Shown here piece by piece: positions 28,576-37,974 of a DNA stretch of 64,000 nt. This stretch comes from Pseudomonadota bacterium (GTDB taxonomy: Bacteria; Pseudomonadota; Gammaproteobacteria; Steroidobacterales; Steroidobacteraceae). The notes below the pieces were generated by a model. The model did not search any database and was not told the origin of the DNA. It was given only the letters and a program-made list of their open reading frames with translations. Position 1 is the stretch's first letter, and every line of letters starts with the position of its first letter. Location: positions 186,001 through 250,000 of the forward strand of contig JADJOO010000005.1 of the NCBI GenBank assembly GCA_016713725.1, in the 5' to 3' direction. The position numbers were made by a program, and so were the translations under genes.

Positions 28576-29786
28576 ATGCGAGCCGAAATCGAACACAGCC
28601 TGTACGACGGGATGAAGCACGAGCAGAGCCGCGAAGCTCCGCCGCCGGGTTTCCCGGAACTGCCGCTGATTCCTGGTGGGCGCTACACCGACCCCGCGTT
28701 CCTCGAACTCGAGCGGCGGTACCTCTGGAAGCGCGCATGGCTCTATGCGTTGCACGTCGACGAACTGCCCCGTCCGGGCAGCTACCGCCTATGGCGCAAG
28801 ACTGGCGCGCCGATCATCATCGTGCGCGACAAAGAAAAATCGTGTTCGCGCCTACTACAACACCTGCCGGCATCGAGGTGCGCCGCTGGTCGAGAAGGAG
28901 CAGGGTGAGGCCAAGGGCTTCTTCTGCCGCTACCATGGCTGGACTTACGACCTCGCGGGCCGGCTGACCGCAGTGCGCGAGAAGCGTGATTTCCCGGGCA
29001 TGGACACGTCCTGCTTTGGCCTCAACCAGGTGCGCTGCGAGCAGTTCGGTAGTTTCGTGTTCATCAACGAAGACCCGCAGGCAGCACCGCTGCTCGAATC
29101 GCTGGGCCCGATCCCGCAGCACCTCGAGAACCTGGGCTTCGACAGCATCCGGCATATCGCGAGCTCGAGCTTCGAGATCGCGTGCAACGTCAAGATCCTG
29201 CTCGACGCGTTCCTCGAGACCTATCACCTGAAGTCGATCCACCCGCAGACGGTGGACCGCTTCCTCGATTCGCGCGGTACACACATCGTGCTGTGGCCGC
29301 ATGGAAATTCGATGATGTGCACGCCGCACCGCCGTGCGGAATGGCGTGATCCGGGCGCGGTCGGCATGCCCGAGGTGCCCACGGCCGAGCAGATCTTCCT
29401 GAGCCAGAACCCGTCGTACAATTTCTACCCGAACCTCATCACGCCGCCCGCTGCCACCGGCACACCTTTCATCACGTTCTGGCCCAGGACGGCCCGCAGC
29501 ATGACCGTGGACGTGCACTGGTTTGCCCCCGAGGGTGCCGAGGGCCACGAACTCTGGCCCACGCGCATGTCGAACTTCGAGCGCATCCTCGAGGAAGACA
29601 CGCAGTTTGCGCCGCGGATCCAGGAATCCTGTCGAGACGGGTGGCTTCAGGGGCATCTACCTGTCGTACCAGGAGCGGCGCATCTATCACTGGCACGAAG
29701 AGCTCGACCGTCGCATCGGGTCGGAGCACCTGCCGCCCGAGCTGAGTGTGCGGCCGGTGCTCGGCCCGTGGCTCGACACGGACTGA
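28576..29786 (+). CDS. Rieske non-heme iron oxygenase, alpha subunit (A), frame broken
   Basis: About 403-aa oxygenase component of a Rieske system (GTG 28570 is an alternative start). The 2Fe-2S ligands lie in CRHRGAPL and CRYHGW; the catalytic iron site is LDAFLETYHLKSIH, with glutamate three residues before the first histidine, a feature of carnitine/betaine demethylating oxygenases but not unique to them. The frame breaks twice: an extra A in the run at 28835-28839, and one extra base near 29630 (repair gives IQESVETGGFRGIY). It lies 15 bp ahead of a second Rieske gene. No ferredoxin or reductase gene is in the window. Substrate inferred from context only. Confidence 0.82.
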
Positions 29787-29801
29787 AGGCAGGCCACGGT
29801 A

Positions 29802-31172
29802 GTGACTGAGCGTGATGGAGGCGCATCGGGTGCCGCGCCCAGTTACCAGGACTACCTCGCGCGGGACAGTCGCGAGGTGCCGCGATCGCTGCTCGAGCGC
29901 TCGTGGCGTGACCTCGGCAACGCTCCGCTAGACGCGTCGCGCTACACGTCGCAGGCGTTCTTCGACCTCGAAGTCGAGCGGATGTGGGCGCGCGTCTGGC
30001 AGATGGCGTGCCGGGAGGAGGAGTTGCCCGAGGCAGGCGACACGATCGTTTACGACATCGTCGGCCGGTCACTGCTGGTCACGCGACAGGCCGACGGTTC
30101 GATCCGCGCGTTCCACAATTCCTGCACGCATCGCGGGCGCAAGCTGCTGCTCGCGGACGAGCACATCGAGCACTTCCGTTGTCCGTTTCATGGCATCAGC
30201 TGGCAGCTCGACGGTACCGTACGGTCGATTCCGTGCCGGTGGGATTTCGAACACGTCAGCGATGGCGACTTCTGCCTGCCCGAGGCGCGAGTCGGCACGT
30301 GGGGCGGCTTCGTCTTCGTCAACTTCGATGCCGGCGCGATGCCCCTCGAGCAGTACCTCGAGGTCGTGCCGGACCATTTCTCGCGCTGGCGTCTCGAAGA
30401 CTGCTGGAAGGCGGTGCACGTCGCCAAGGTCATCCGCTGCAACTGGAAAGTGGCGCAGGAAGCGTTCATGGAGTCGTACCATGTCGTCGCGACGCACCCG
30501 CAGATCCTGTCGATCATCGCGGACGCGAATTCGCAGTACGACCTCTACGGCCCGCACGTGAGCCGCAACCTTGCCGCATTCGCCGCGCCGAGCCCGCATC
30601 TCGGCAGCGGGAACGTGGATCCGCAGCAGACGCTGGACGGCATGCTGCAGCTGATGGGCCGCAGGCCGGGAGCCCTGGGCGAATTCACTGCGCAGGAGGC
30701 ACGCGGGCCGCGCGCGCAGCTTGGCGACCTGAACCGTCGCGCGTTTGGCCGTGCCTTCGAGGGCGATTTCAGCAATGTCACTGATGCGGAGACGCTCGAC
30801 GCCATCGTCTACAACGTTTTCCCGAATTTCTCGCCGTGGGGCGGGTTTGCGCCGAACATCGTGTACCGGTGGCGCCCGCATGGCCGCGACGTCGGCTCGT
30901 GCGTCATGGAAGTCATGATCCTGAAGCGACTCGATCGCGGACAGTCGCGGCCCGAGCCCGTGCCCGTGCACTGGTTGCGCGACGACGAGCCCTGGTCGGA
31001 TGCAAAGGAGATCCCGATCCTGGGTCCGGTCATCGACCAGGACATGAGCAACATGCCCTACGTGCAGGAAGGCCTGGTGGCTTCCGCAACGGGTCGCGTG
31101 CAACTCGGGTCCTACCAGGAAAGCCGGATCCGGCATTTCCACCAGACGCTCGACACCTATTTGCAGCGCTGA
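29802..31172 (+). CDS. Rieske non-heme iron oxygenase, alpha subunit (B)
   Basis: 456-aa intact oxygenase from GTG 29802. Rieske ligands: CTHRGRKL and CPFHGISW (about residues 108-134). Mononuclear iron: EAFMESYHVVATHP (about 224-237), again with glutamate at the bridging position. The C-terminal SRPBCC catalytic domain is longer than in gene A, and the two are only distantly alike, so they are unlikely to be subunits of one hexamer by duplication. They could act on successive intermediates. It must share electron-transfer partners encoded elsewhere. Reaction (N-demethylation or ring hydroxylation) is not decided by sequence. Confidence 0.85.
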   Translation: MTERDGGASGAAPSYQDYLARDSREVPRSLLERSWRDLGNAPLDASRYTSQAFFDLEVERMWARVWQMACREEELPEAGDTIVYDIVGRSLLVTRQADGSIRAFHNSCTHRGRKLLLADEHIEHFRCPFHGISWQLDGTVRSIPCRWDFEHVSDGDFCLPEARVGTWGGFVFVNFDAGAMPLEQYLEVVPDHFSRWRLEDCWKAVHVAKVIRCNWKVAQEAFMESYHVVATHPQILSIIADANSQYDLYGPHVSRNLAAFAAPSPHLGSGNVDPQQTLDGMLQLMGRRPGALGEFTAQEARGPRAQLGDLNRRAFGRAFEGDFSNVTDAETLDAIVYNVFPNFSPWGGFAPNIVYRWRPHGRDVGSCVMEVMILKRLDRGQSRPEPVPVHWLRDDEPWSDAKEIPILGPVIDQDMSNMPYVQEGLVASATGRVQLGSYQESRIRHFHQTLDTYLQR

Positions 31173-31210
31173 CGCCCCGCGTTGCCCCGCGACCGAATCC
31201 TGCGATCCGG

Positions 31211-31216
31211 TATAAG
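31211..31216 (+). promoter_or_regulatory. Possible -10 box for the amidohydrolase gene
   Basis: TATAAG stands out in the GC-rich 76-bp gap between the Rieske B stop and the amidohydrolase ATG at 31249. No convincing -35 at 16-18 bp is seen, so an activator or a weak promoter would be needed. Confidence 0.25.
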
Positions 31217-31248
31217 GTAGGCGCCGGTTTCACGCGGGGAGTCGGGGC

Positions 31249-32508
31249 ATGTTGATTGCGGTTCGCAAGGTTCTCGTTGCAGCCGTCGTCGGTTGCCTGT
31301 GTTCGGGACTGCTGGCCGGGCCACGGGCCGCGTCGGCCCAGGATCTGGACCTGGTGAACGTCACGCTGGTCGACGGCACGGGTGCGGCGCCACGCAAGGG
31401 CGTCACGGTCACAGTTCGCGGCGGCAAGATTGCTTCGATTGCCGAGCGGGCACCCGCTGCAACGGGCGGCGTGCGCCAGATCGACCTCGGCGGACGTTAC
31501 CTGCTGCCCGGACTGATCGACGCGCATTCGCACATCGAGTCCCCTGCCGCGGCAAAGCGCGCGCTGCAATCAGGCGTGACCACGTCGCGGGTGCTGGGCG
31601 ACACGAACCTGCAGGCGATGGGAACGCGGGACCTCATCCGCGCCGGACACGTGCCCGGGCCCGATCTCCTCGTCTCACCGGGACACATCCGGCCGAAGCC
31701 GGGCATCGCGTTCTACGAGGTCTATCCGCAGTTCGGCGACGCGATCGACGGTGAGTTGCGTGGCCCGGATCGCATTGCGGAGGCGACTCGCGCGCTGATT
31801 GCGAAGGGCGCCGACGTGATCAAGGTCGGCGCGAGCGAGCGGGCTGGCCTCGCCAGCACCGATCCGCGCAAGCAGGAACTCACCGAGGAGGAAATCCGCT
31901 CGGCCGTCACCGAAGCCGGGAAGAAGGGCCTCTACGTTGCGGCGCATGCCCACGCCCGCGAAGGGGCCGCTGCCGCGGTGCGCGCCGGCGTCCGCAGCGT
32001 CGAGCACGGCACGTGGGTCGACGATGCGACGCTCGAAGAAATGAAGCGGCGCGGCACGTTCTTCGTGCCGACGCTGGCGGTGATGAGTCCGCTCGGCGAT
32101 CCGCAGGGTAACTCGGCCGAAGACGTGGCGCTGCAGTTGCGGACACAGTCGATGATGGGGCCGCTGCGCGCGGCCGTGCGCAAGGCGCACGCGCTCGGCA
32201 TCACGATCGCGGCCGCGACCGACGGCAGCTATGCGGACAAGGACGACACCGGGCGCATCCGGATCGCGCACGAGATTGCGATGCTGCGCGAGCACGAGGG
32301 GTTCACGGCGCTCGAGTCGATCACGGCGGCCACGCTGAATGGCGCGCGAGTCATCGGCATCGAAAACCGTACGGGAAGCATCCGCGTGGGCCTGGAAGCG
32401 GACCTCGTGGCCTACGACGGCGACCCGCTCACCGACACCAGGACGTTCTTCGAGCCACGGCTGGTCGTGAGCGACGGCAGAATTGCCGTCGAAGGAGCTG
32501 CGCTTTAG
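31249..32508 (+). CDS. Exported metal-dependent amidohydrolase
   Basis: 419-aa amidohydrolase of the imidazolonepropionase/Xaa-Pro dipeptidase-like group. An N-terminal signal peptide (about residues 1-30, ending AASAQ) places it in the periplasm. Metal-site motifs: GLIDAHSHIE, the lysine in DVIKVGAS, AHAHAREG, SVEHGTW and AATDGSYAD. The C-terminal beta sandwich (GSIRVGLEADLVAYDGDPL) is typical. Members cleave N-acyl amino acids or Xaa-Pro dipeptides; a methylated amine conjugate is an attractive but unproved substrate here. It is 76 bp downstream of Rieske B and convergent with the TIR-TPR gene. Confidence 0.85.
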   Translation: MLIAVRKVLVAAVVGCLCSGLLAGPRAASAQDLDLVNVTLVDGTGAAPRKGVTVTVRGGKIASIAERAPAATGGVRQIDLGGRYLLPGLIDAHSHIESPAAAKRALQSGVTTSRVLGDTNLQAMGTRDLIRAGHVPGPDLLVSPGHIRPKPGIAFYEVYPQFGDAIDGELRGPDRIAEATRALIAKGADVIKVGASERAGLASTDPRKQELTEEEIRSAVTEAGKKGLYVAAHAHAREGAAAAVRAGVRSVEHGTWVDDATLEEMKRRGTFFVPTLAVMSPLGDPQGNSAEDVALQLRTQSMMGPLRAAVRKAHALGITIAAATDGSYADKDDTGRIRIAHEIAMLREHEGFTALESITAATLNGARVIGIENRTGSIRVGLEADLVAYDGDPLTDTRTFFEPRLVVSDGRIAVEGAAL

Positions 32509-32518
32509 CGCCTTCGAC

Positions 32519-34309
32519 TCAAGCGCCCGCTGTCAGTTCGATGAATTCCGGATCATTGCGGATCGGGGCGAAGTCGGGGTCGTGTTTCATCCAGCCAAAA
32601 TTGGTGACGCCGGCCGCGACCGCCTGGCGCAGCGTGTCAACTGCGCGCCGTGTGTCGCCCAGCCGCGAGTACAGGCAGGCGCCGTTGTAGAGCATGACTG
32701 AATCGCCCGGGCTCAATTCAAGCGCCGCGGCGCCCTCCGCGATCGCTTCGTCCCGCCGCCCGACCTCGAGCAGCGTGATCGCGTAGAACATCCTCGCGCG
32801 GGCGTCGTCCGGATTCCGCAGCAGGTAGTTGGGCAGCAGCTCGAGCACCTTGCGGGATACGGCTTCGGCTTCCGCCGTGCGCCCGAGGCCCGTGTAGGTC
32901 TGCTTCAGATCGCTGTGGGCCATGTAGAAGCCGGGCTTGATCTCGATGACTCGCTGGAACAACTCCAGCGCCTCAGTCAGGTTTCCCGTCGAGAATTGAA
33001 TCCGCCCGAGCGTCCAGTACGCGATGAAGTCATCGGGATCGAGCTCGATTGCTTTCCTGCCGGACGCAGCGGCCTCGTCCAGCTTCCCCCAGATGAAGTA
33101 GGACAGCCCCATGGCGGTGTACGCCTCCGCCAGGCTGCTGTCATACATGAGCGCCTTGAAGCTCATCTCCTGCGCCTTGTCCCGAAACTTGTCTTCGCGC
33201 GAGAACCACTGGTACATCTGGCCGTAGGCGCTCGAACAGGCGGCATACGCCGCCGCATACCGGGGGTCGAGCTCGATGGCTTTCTCGAACAACTGGATCG
33301 CGCGCTCGGTACCTCGTCGGCTCAGGCGGTAGAGGAAGTCCTGGCCGCGCAGATAGAGATCGTAGGCATTGGCATTGACGGTTTGCCGCTTGGTCAGTGA
33401 CACCTTCTCGGAGAACGTGAGCTTGAGTTTCAACGCCTCGACAATCTGGCTGGCGACCTGCTCCTGGATATCGAAGATGTCGTCGAGCTTGCCTTTGTAG
33501 GTGTTGCCCCAGATCTGGCGGTTCGTTTCGACATCGACGAGCTGGACCGTGATGCGGACCGAATCCTGGAACCTGCGCACGCTGCCGCCGACGATGTAAC
33601 GCGCGCCCAGTTCACGGCCGATCGCCCGGATGTCCTGTTTCTGGCCCTTGAACTGCATCGACGCCCAGCGCGACACCAGTTCGATCTCGCTGACCAGCGA
33701 CAATCTCGCGATCAGTTCCTCGGTCAGGCCATCGCTGAAGTAGTCGGTCTCGCTGTCCGGGCTGATGTTGTCGAAAGGCAGGACGGCCAGGGCGCCGCGC
33801 TCGATCGCGGCATCCCCTGCCGTGGTCGCGGGAGCTGCGGAAGGCTTCGCAGGCGCTTCTTCTGCGACGCGTGCAGGATTCGAGTCGCGCGGCGGCGTGA
33901 TGACGACGCCGGCGCGTTCCAGCGAGCGGAGCACGATCCTCAGATTTTCGTCGGCGTCGCCCTGGTAGTACTCGATGTGCTGAATGCCGGCCAGCGGGTA
34001 CTTGAGGCTCGCAGGGATGGTCGTCGGCTCGAGGTGCACTGGCAGGATGTAACCCTTGCGCTCGCTGACCAGGACGACCTCCTTGGCGACGTTATGTGAA
34101 CGGGCCGCAGCCGGTGTGATCGCCAGCAACAGCACCTTGGCGCCTTCGAGCGCGTTGACGATCTCCTCGCCCCACATCGTCGCACCGTCGATGCCGCCCT
34201 GGTCGATCCAGAGATTGACGCCCGCCGCACGAAAGCGCGCAGCCAGGTCGAGGACGCGCTCCTTGTCTTCGCGCGAGTAGCTGATGAAGACATCTGCCGG
34301 ATGTGCCAA
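32519..34309 (-). CDS. TIR domain - TolB-like domain - TPR protein (1)
   Basis: 596-aa cytosolic-looking protein. A TTG at 34309 preceded by GGAAGGA gives MAHPADVFISYSRED, the standard TIR start. Residues 5-110 are TIR; the glutamate in NVAKEVV matches the NADase catalytic position by place. Residues about 160-310 are a TolB-N/FlgO-like module (LAVLPFDNISPDSETDYFSDGLTEEL cut to ALAVLPFDN, YFSDGLTEEL), and about 320-590 are TPR repeats (AIELDPRYAAAY, AIELDPDDFIAYW). The architecture is common in this bacterial group and its role is unknown; signalling scaffold or defence NADase are both possible. The paralogue at 50482 also starts with TTG. Confidence 0.8.
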   Translation of the reverse strand: MAHPADVFISYSREDKERVLDLAARFRAAGVNLWIDQGGIDGATMWGEEIVNALEGAKVLLLAITPAAARSHNVAKEVVLVSERKGYILPVHLEPTTIPASLKYPLAGIQHIEYYQGDADENLRIVLRSLERAGVVITPPRDSNPARVAEEAPAKPSAAPATTAGDAAIERGALAVLPFDNISPDSETDYFSDGLTEELIARLSLVSEIELVSRWASMQFKGQKQDIRAIGRELGARYIVGGSVRRFQDSVRITVQLVDVETNRQIWGNTYKGKLDDIFDIQEQVASQIVEALKLKLTFSEKVSLTKRQTVNANAYDLYLRGQDFLYRLSRRGTERAIQLFEKAIELDPRYAAAYAACSSAYGQMYQWFSREDKFRDKAQEMSFKALMYDSSLAEAYTAMGLSYFIWGKLDEAAASGRKAIELDPDDFIAYWTLGRIQFSTGNLTEALELFQRVIEIKPGFYMAHSDLKQTYTGLGRTAEAEAVSRKVLELLPNYLLRNPDDARARMFYAITLLEVGRRDEAIAEGAAALELSPGDSVMLYNGACLYSRLGDTRRAVDTLRQAVAAGVTNFGWMKHDPDFAPIRNDPEFIELTAGA

Positions 34310-34549
34310 TGGGATCCTTCCGTACGGTCGAGGCTTGCAGGTCGGGGTTGTGGCGGGCGCTGCGCGCCTTCGGTCCGGCAAGGGTAGCTCATCGTCGCGG
34401 AACCGAGAAGAAACGGGCTGCGCTGCAAATTACATCCATGGAGTCAGGCTCATCGCGCCATATTGCGGCGCAACATCACCGGCCGCCGTCGCGAAGGCCT
34501 ATGTTAGAGTCCGCGAAAAACCGCGGGGCATGCCGTTGGCCGCCAGATC

Positions 34550-36091
34550 ATGAGTGAAATCGTCCCGCCATCGCGCCGCCGCGGACACGCACGCACGGCG
34601 CGATCGACCGGGCCGACGCTCGCCCCGCTGGGCCGCCTCGAGGTGCCCTGGTCGCCGCTCGAGGTGCTGACGGCTGAGCAGGTCGAGCGGATCCTCGTGG
34701 CCGCGTTCCGTGTCCTGCAGGAAGCCGGGCTGGAGATTCGCAGTCCCGCCGCTCGCGAGATCTTCCGTCGGGCTGGCGCACTCGTTGACGACGAGAGCCA
34801 GTGCGTCCGGATGGGCCGGGACCTCGTCGAGGCGCAGCTGGCCCACGCTCCGGCTGCGTTCGTCCTGCACGCGCGCAACTCCGGCCGGCACCTGCATGTC
34901 GGCGGCCGCGTCGTGAACTTCGGTCCGGTCAACGGGGCACCCAATGCCGGCGACGCCGAGCGCGGCCGTCGTTTCGGCGACATCGCCGCGTTCCGCGACA
35001 TACTGAAGCTGACGCACACGCTCGGCGTGCTGCACTGGCAGGGCGGCATCGTCGTAGAACCCGTCGACGTGCCGGTGCCGGTCCGCCACCTCGCCGCGTA
35101 TCGCGCACACATGGAATGCGCCGATATCGTCTGGGCAGCGCGCGGGGTCGGCGGTGTCCAGGCCGAGGACGCCATTGCGATGTCGGCCATCGAGCATGGC
35201 TGCTCGATCGACGATCTCGCCGCGCGGCCGACGCTCATGACGGTGACCAACGTCAATTCGCCGCGGCGCGTCGACGAGGAGATTCTCGACAACATCATGA
35301 TCATGGCGCGGCACGGCCAGTGCGTCGTGATCACGCCGTTCACGCTGATGGGTGCAATGGCGCCGATCACACTGGCCGGCGCACTGGCGCAGCAGACGGC
35401 CGAGGCGCTCGGCATCATCGCGTTGTGCCAGCTGGTGCGTCCGGGAGCGCCGTGCGTCATGGGTGGCTTCACCTCGAACGTCGACATGCGCACGGGTTCG
35501 CCGGCATTCGGCACGCCGGAATACGTGCACGCGACGCTCGCGACGGCACAGATCGGTCGACGGCTGCGCGTTCCCGTGCGGACCAGTGCCGTCAACGCGT
35601 CCCCCGCCGTTGATGCGCAGTCGACTTACGAGACGGCGTTCTCGTTGCAGGCCGCGATCCTGAGCCACAGTCACCTGATCAACCACGCCGCGGGCTGGCT
35701 CGAAGGCGGGCTGGTCGCGTCGCTCGAGAAGATCGTGGTCGACGCCGAGATGCTGCGGGGCTGGGCCGAGATCCTCAAGCCGGTCGCGTTCGACGACGAC
35801 GATCTCGCGGTCGACGCCATCAAGGGCGTCGAGCCAGGTGGCCACTTCTTCGGGGCTGCGCACACGCTCGCGCGGTTCGAGACCGCGTTCTACCGTCCGC
35901 TGCTCTCCGACTGGTCGAACTTCGAAAACTGGAGCGAAGCCGGGGCGAAGGACGCGACGCGACGTGCGACCGACGTCTGGAAGCGTTTGCTGGCCGAATA
36001 TTCGCCGCCGCCGCTCGATGCCGCAGTGCGCGAGGCCGTCGACGCATTCGTCAGGAAACGCTCGGTCGAACTCGGCAGCGACGCACCGTAG
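34550..36091 (+). CDS. MttB-family (non-pyrrolysine) methyltransferase (1)
   Basis: 513-aa member of the trimethylamine methyltransferase (MttB) superfamily. True MttB reads an internal amber codon as pyrrolysine; here the frame is continuous, as in MtgB-type homologues that use quaternary amines such as glycine betaine. Recognisable segments: MTVTNVNSPRRVDEEILDN, TPFTLMGAMAPITLAGAL and VRPGAPCVMGGFTSN. In characterised systems the methyl group goes to a corrinoid protein, but no B12-binding partner is in the window. It is followed after 24 bp by a PhnD-like protein and lies within the amine island. Substrate unproved. Confidence 0.85.
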   Translation: MSEIVPPSRRRGHARTARSTGPTLAPLGRLEVPWSPLEVLTAEQVERILVAAFRVLQEAGLEIRSPAAREIFRRAGALVDDESQCVRMGRDLVEAQLAHAPAAFVLHARNSGRHLHVGGRVVNFGPVNGAPNAGDAERGRRFGDIAAFRDILKLTHTLGVLHWQGGIVVEPVDVPVPVRHLAAYRAHMECADIVWAARGVGGVQAEDAIAMSAIEHGCSIDDLAARPTLMTVTNVNSPRRVDEEILDNIMIMARHGQCVVITPFTLMGAMAPITLAGALAQQTAEALGIIALCQLVRPGAPCVMGGFTSNVDMRTGSPAFGTPEYVHATLATAQIGRRLRVPVRTSAVNASPAVDAQSTYETAFSLQAAILSHSHLINHAAGWLEGGLVASLEKIVVDAEMLRGWAEILKPVAFDDDDLAVDAIKGVEPGGHFFGAAHTLARFETAFYRPLLSDWSNFENWSEAGAKDATRRATDVWKRLLAEYSPPPLDAAVREAVDAFVRKRSVELGSDAP

Positions 36092-36115
36092 ACCGGCCTG
36101 CGCACCGAGCGTCGA

Positions 36116-36931
36116 ATGACCAACTCGATCATGAATGCCCGCATGTACGCCGTGACCCCGGCGGTCGAGGCCGCGTGGCGCTCGCTGCTGGAGCGGATCA
36201 CGGAGGAAGCAGGCGTGACCTTCGACTACGTTGACTATCCGGCGCCCCGACCGCTGGAGACGCTGTGGACGCGTCCCGACCTTGGCTGCGCCTTCATGTG
36301 CGGCTATCCGGTGGCGCTGCAGCTGGCCAGGGTCGTGCCACTCGCGGCGCCGATACCGCGGGCCACCTGGGCGGCGGGGCGTCCGGTCTACCGGTCGGAT
36401 CTCATCGTGCGCGCAGACTCAGGGTATCGAGCTCTCGAGGACACCTTCGGCGGTCGCGCCGGCTGGACCGTCGAGCACTCGCACTCGGGGTTCAATGCGT
36501 TCCGGCATCACCTGCTGCCTTACCGTACGCAGGCGCGGCCGGCACTTTACGGCGAGATGGTTCCCAGCCTCGTGACTGCGCGCGCAGTTCTCGATTCGGT
36601 GCGTGCAGGACGCATCGACGTCGGGCCGCTGGATGCGTACTGGCACACGCTGATCGCGAAACACAATCCCACTTTGACCGCGGATGTTCGCGTCCTCGAT
36701 TCCACCGAGGTCGCGACCATTCCCGCGTTCGTGACTGCAGCCACTACTCCGGCATCGACAATCAATGGGCTGCGCCGTGCGTTTGCGAGCGTCTCCCGCC
36801 ACGCGTGGTTCGGGGAATACGCGGACACGCTGCTGATCGAGGGCTTCGCGGTGGTTGACACGCCGGACTACGCGCGGACGCTGGAGTGGGACCGCGCAGC
36901 GAATGCCGCCGGGTACGCATACCCGGCCTAG
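36116..36931 (+). CDS. PhnD-like substrate-binding protein without signal peptide
   Basis: 271-aa protein of the phosphate/phosphonate-binding (PhnD) superfamily: GCAFMCGYPVALQL, SDLIVRADSGYRALEDTFGG, NAFRHHLLP and GRIDVGPLDAYWHTLI. Normal members are periplasmic parts of ABC transporters, but this one begins MTNSIMNARMYAVTP with no hydrophobic signal and has no ABC partner beside it. It may act as a cytosolic ligand carrier or sensor tied to the MttB gene 24 bp upstream. ATG 36131 is an alternative start. The binding-fold assignment is good, the role open. Confidence 0.75.
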   Translation: MTNSIMNARMYAVTPAVEAAWRSLLERITEEAGVTFDYVDYPAPRPLETLWTRPDLGCAFMCGYPVALQLARVVPLAAPIPRATWAAGRPVYRSDLIVRADSGYRALEDTFGGRAGWTVEHSHSGFNAFRHHLLPYRTQARPALYGEMVPSLVTARAVLDSVRAGRIDVGPLDAYWHTLIAKHNPTLTADVRVLDSTEVATIPAFVTAATTPASTINGLRRAFASVSRHAWFGEYADTLLIEGFAVVDTPDYARTLEWDRAANAAGYAYPA

Positions 36932-36942
36932 CCGCACGGACT

Positions 36943-37848
36943 TCAGGCAGCGCGTTGCGACGGCGCGCGCCCCAGCGGATGCTGTGGCTGGTCGTGCATC
37001 CTGAACAGGAAGCGCCGCGCCACTTCGAAGTACGTCGCATACACCAGACCGCCGTTCTCGGCGAGCAGCCTGGCGCGCGTCAATTCGTACCGGGCGTGGT
37101 AGCGATACCAGGGAAGCAGCGGCTCGGCGTGATGGAGCGAGTGCAGGTTGTTGAAGAGGAACAGCGGTCCGAGCAACAACGAGCGTTCAACCGTCGCCGT
37201 GCGTTCAGGCACGCCCGCGCGCGCGCGATGTTCAGCGAACGAACGGACGAGCAGGATGCCGTTGGCCGGGACCACCATGCCGACGAAGTACAGCCACAAC
37301 GGGATCCCGCACCGGACCGCGACCCAGTAGACGACCGGAACACACAGGATCAGGTGCGTGGCCCACGCCGCGCGCACGCCGGGCTCGTCGCGCGCGAACG
37401 CCCTGGCTTCGCTGGTCAGGAACCAGCCCATCCGCCACCACGAGCCGAGCAACATGCGGCCGGCAAGGGTCAACTGCACCTGGAAGATCCAACGGCTGAA
37501 CGCGGAGCGCTGCGACCACGATTCCGGTGTCACGTAGTTCGATTCCGGGTCGTCGATCGGGTCGGTCAGGCGGTCGTTGACGTGGTGGATCATGTGCAAA
37601 GCGCGAAAGCGGTCGTACGGAATCCACAGCGACAATGGCAGGATGCCGAACAACCGGTTCATCGCCGCCGAGCGTGTCGGGTGCCCGTGCAGGATCTCGT
37701 GCTGCAGGGAACTGTGGAAGGTGAGCAGCAACGCCACGCCCGGCACGACCAACCAGGCAGGCCACGTGCCATACGCGTGGGTCAGCGACAGCCAGCCACC
37801 GTACGCGGCGACGGCCAGCAGGATCGTCGGCCATTCGATGGCCGGCAA
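36943..37848 (-). CDS. Fatty acid desaturase family membrane protein
   Basis: 301-aa di-iron membrane desaturase/hydroxylase. Histidine boxes: HEILHGH, HMIHH and HSLHH, with helices at about 5-50, 165-210 and around them. Related enzymes include acyl-lipid desaturases and hydroxylases of small molecules (AlkB/carotenoid-type), so acting on a methylamine or fatty chain cannot be told apart. It is convergent with the PhnD-like gene (12-bp gap) and about 125 bp from the transporter operon. Its place inside the amine island is odd for a lipid enzyme. Confidence 0.78.
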   Translation of the reverse strand: MPAIEWPTILLAVAAYGGWLSLTHAYGTWPAWLVVPGVALLLTFHSSLQHEILHGHPTRSAAMNRLFGILPLSLWIPYDRFRALHMIHHVNDRLTDPIDDPESNYVTPESWSQRSAFSRWIFQVQLTLAGRMLLGSWWRMGWFLTSEARAFARDEPGVRAAWATHLILCVPVVYWVAVRCGIPLWLYFVGMVVPANGILLVRSFAEHRARAGVPERTATVERSLLLGPLFLFNNLHSLHHAEPLLPWYRYHARYELTRARLLAENGGLVYATYFEVARRFLFRMHDQPQHPLGRAPSQRAA

Positions 37849-37974
37849 GCTGCGACTTCGCTGTGCGGGTTGGCCAGGGCAGTCGGTGATGCGCTCATCG
37901 GCTCTTGACGCCCCGGGAGCGGGCGGTACCGGCCCGATCTTAGCAAAGCGGGCCGCAAGCGGAAGCGACTGCGT

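Noticed and set aside
34550..36091. Pyrrolysine-containing MttB
   Set aside because: The frame is uninterrupted; there is no in-frame amber codon, so it belongs to the non-pyrrolysine branch.
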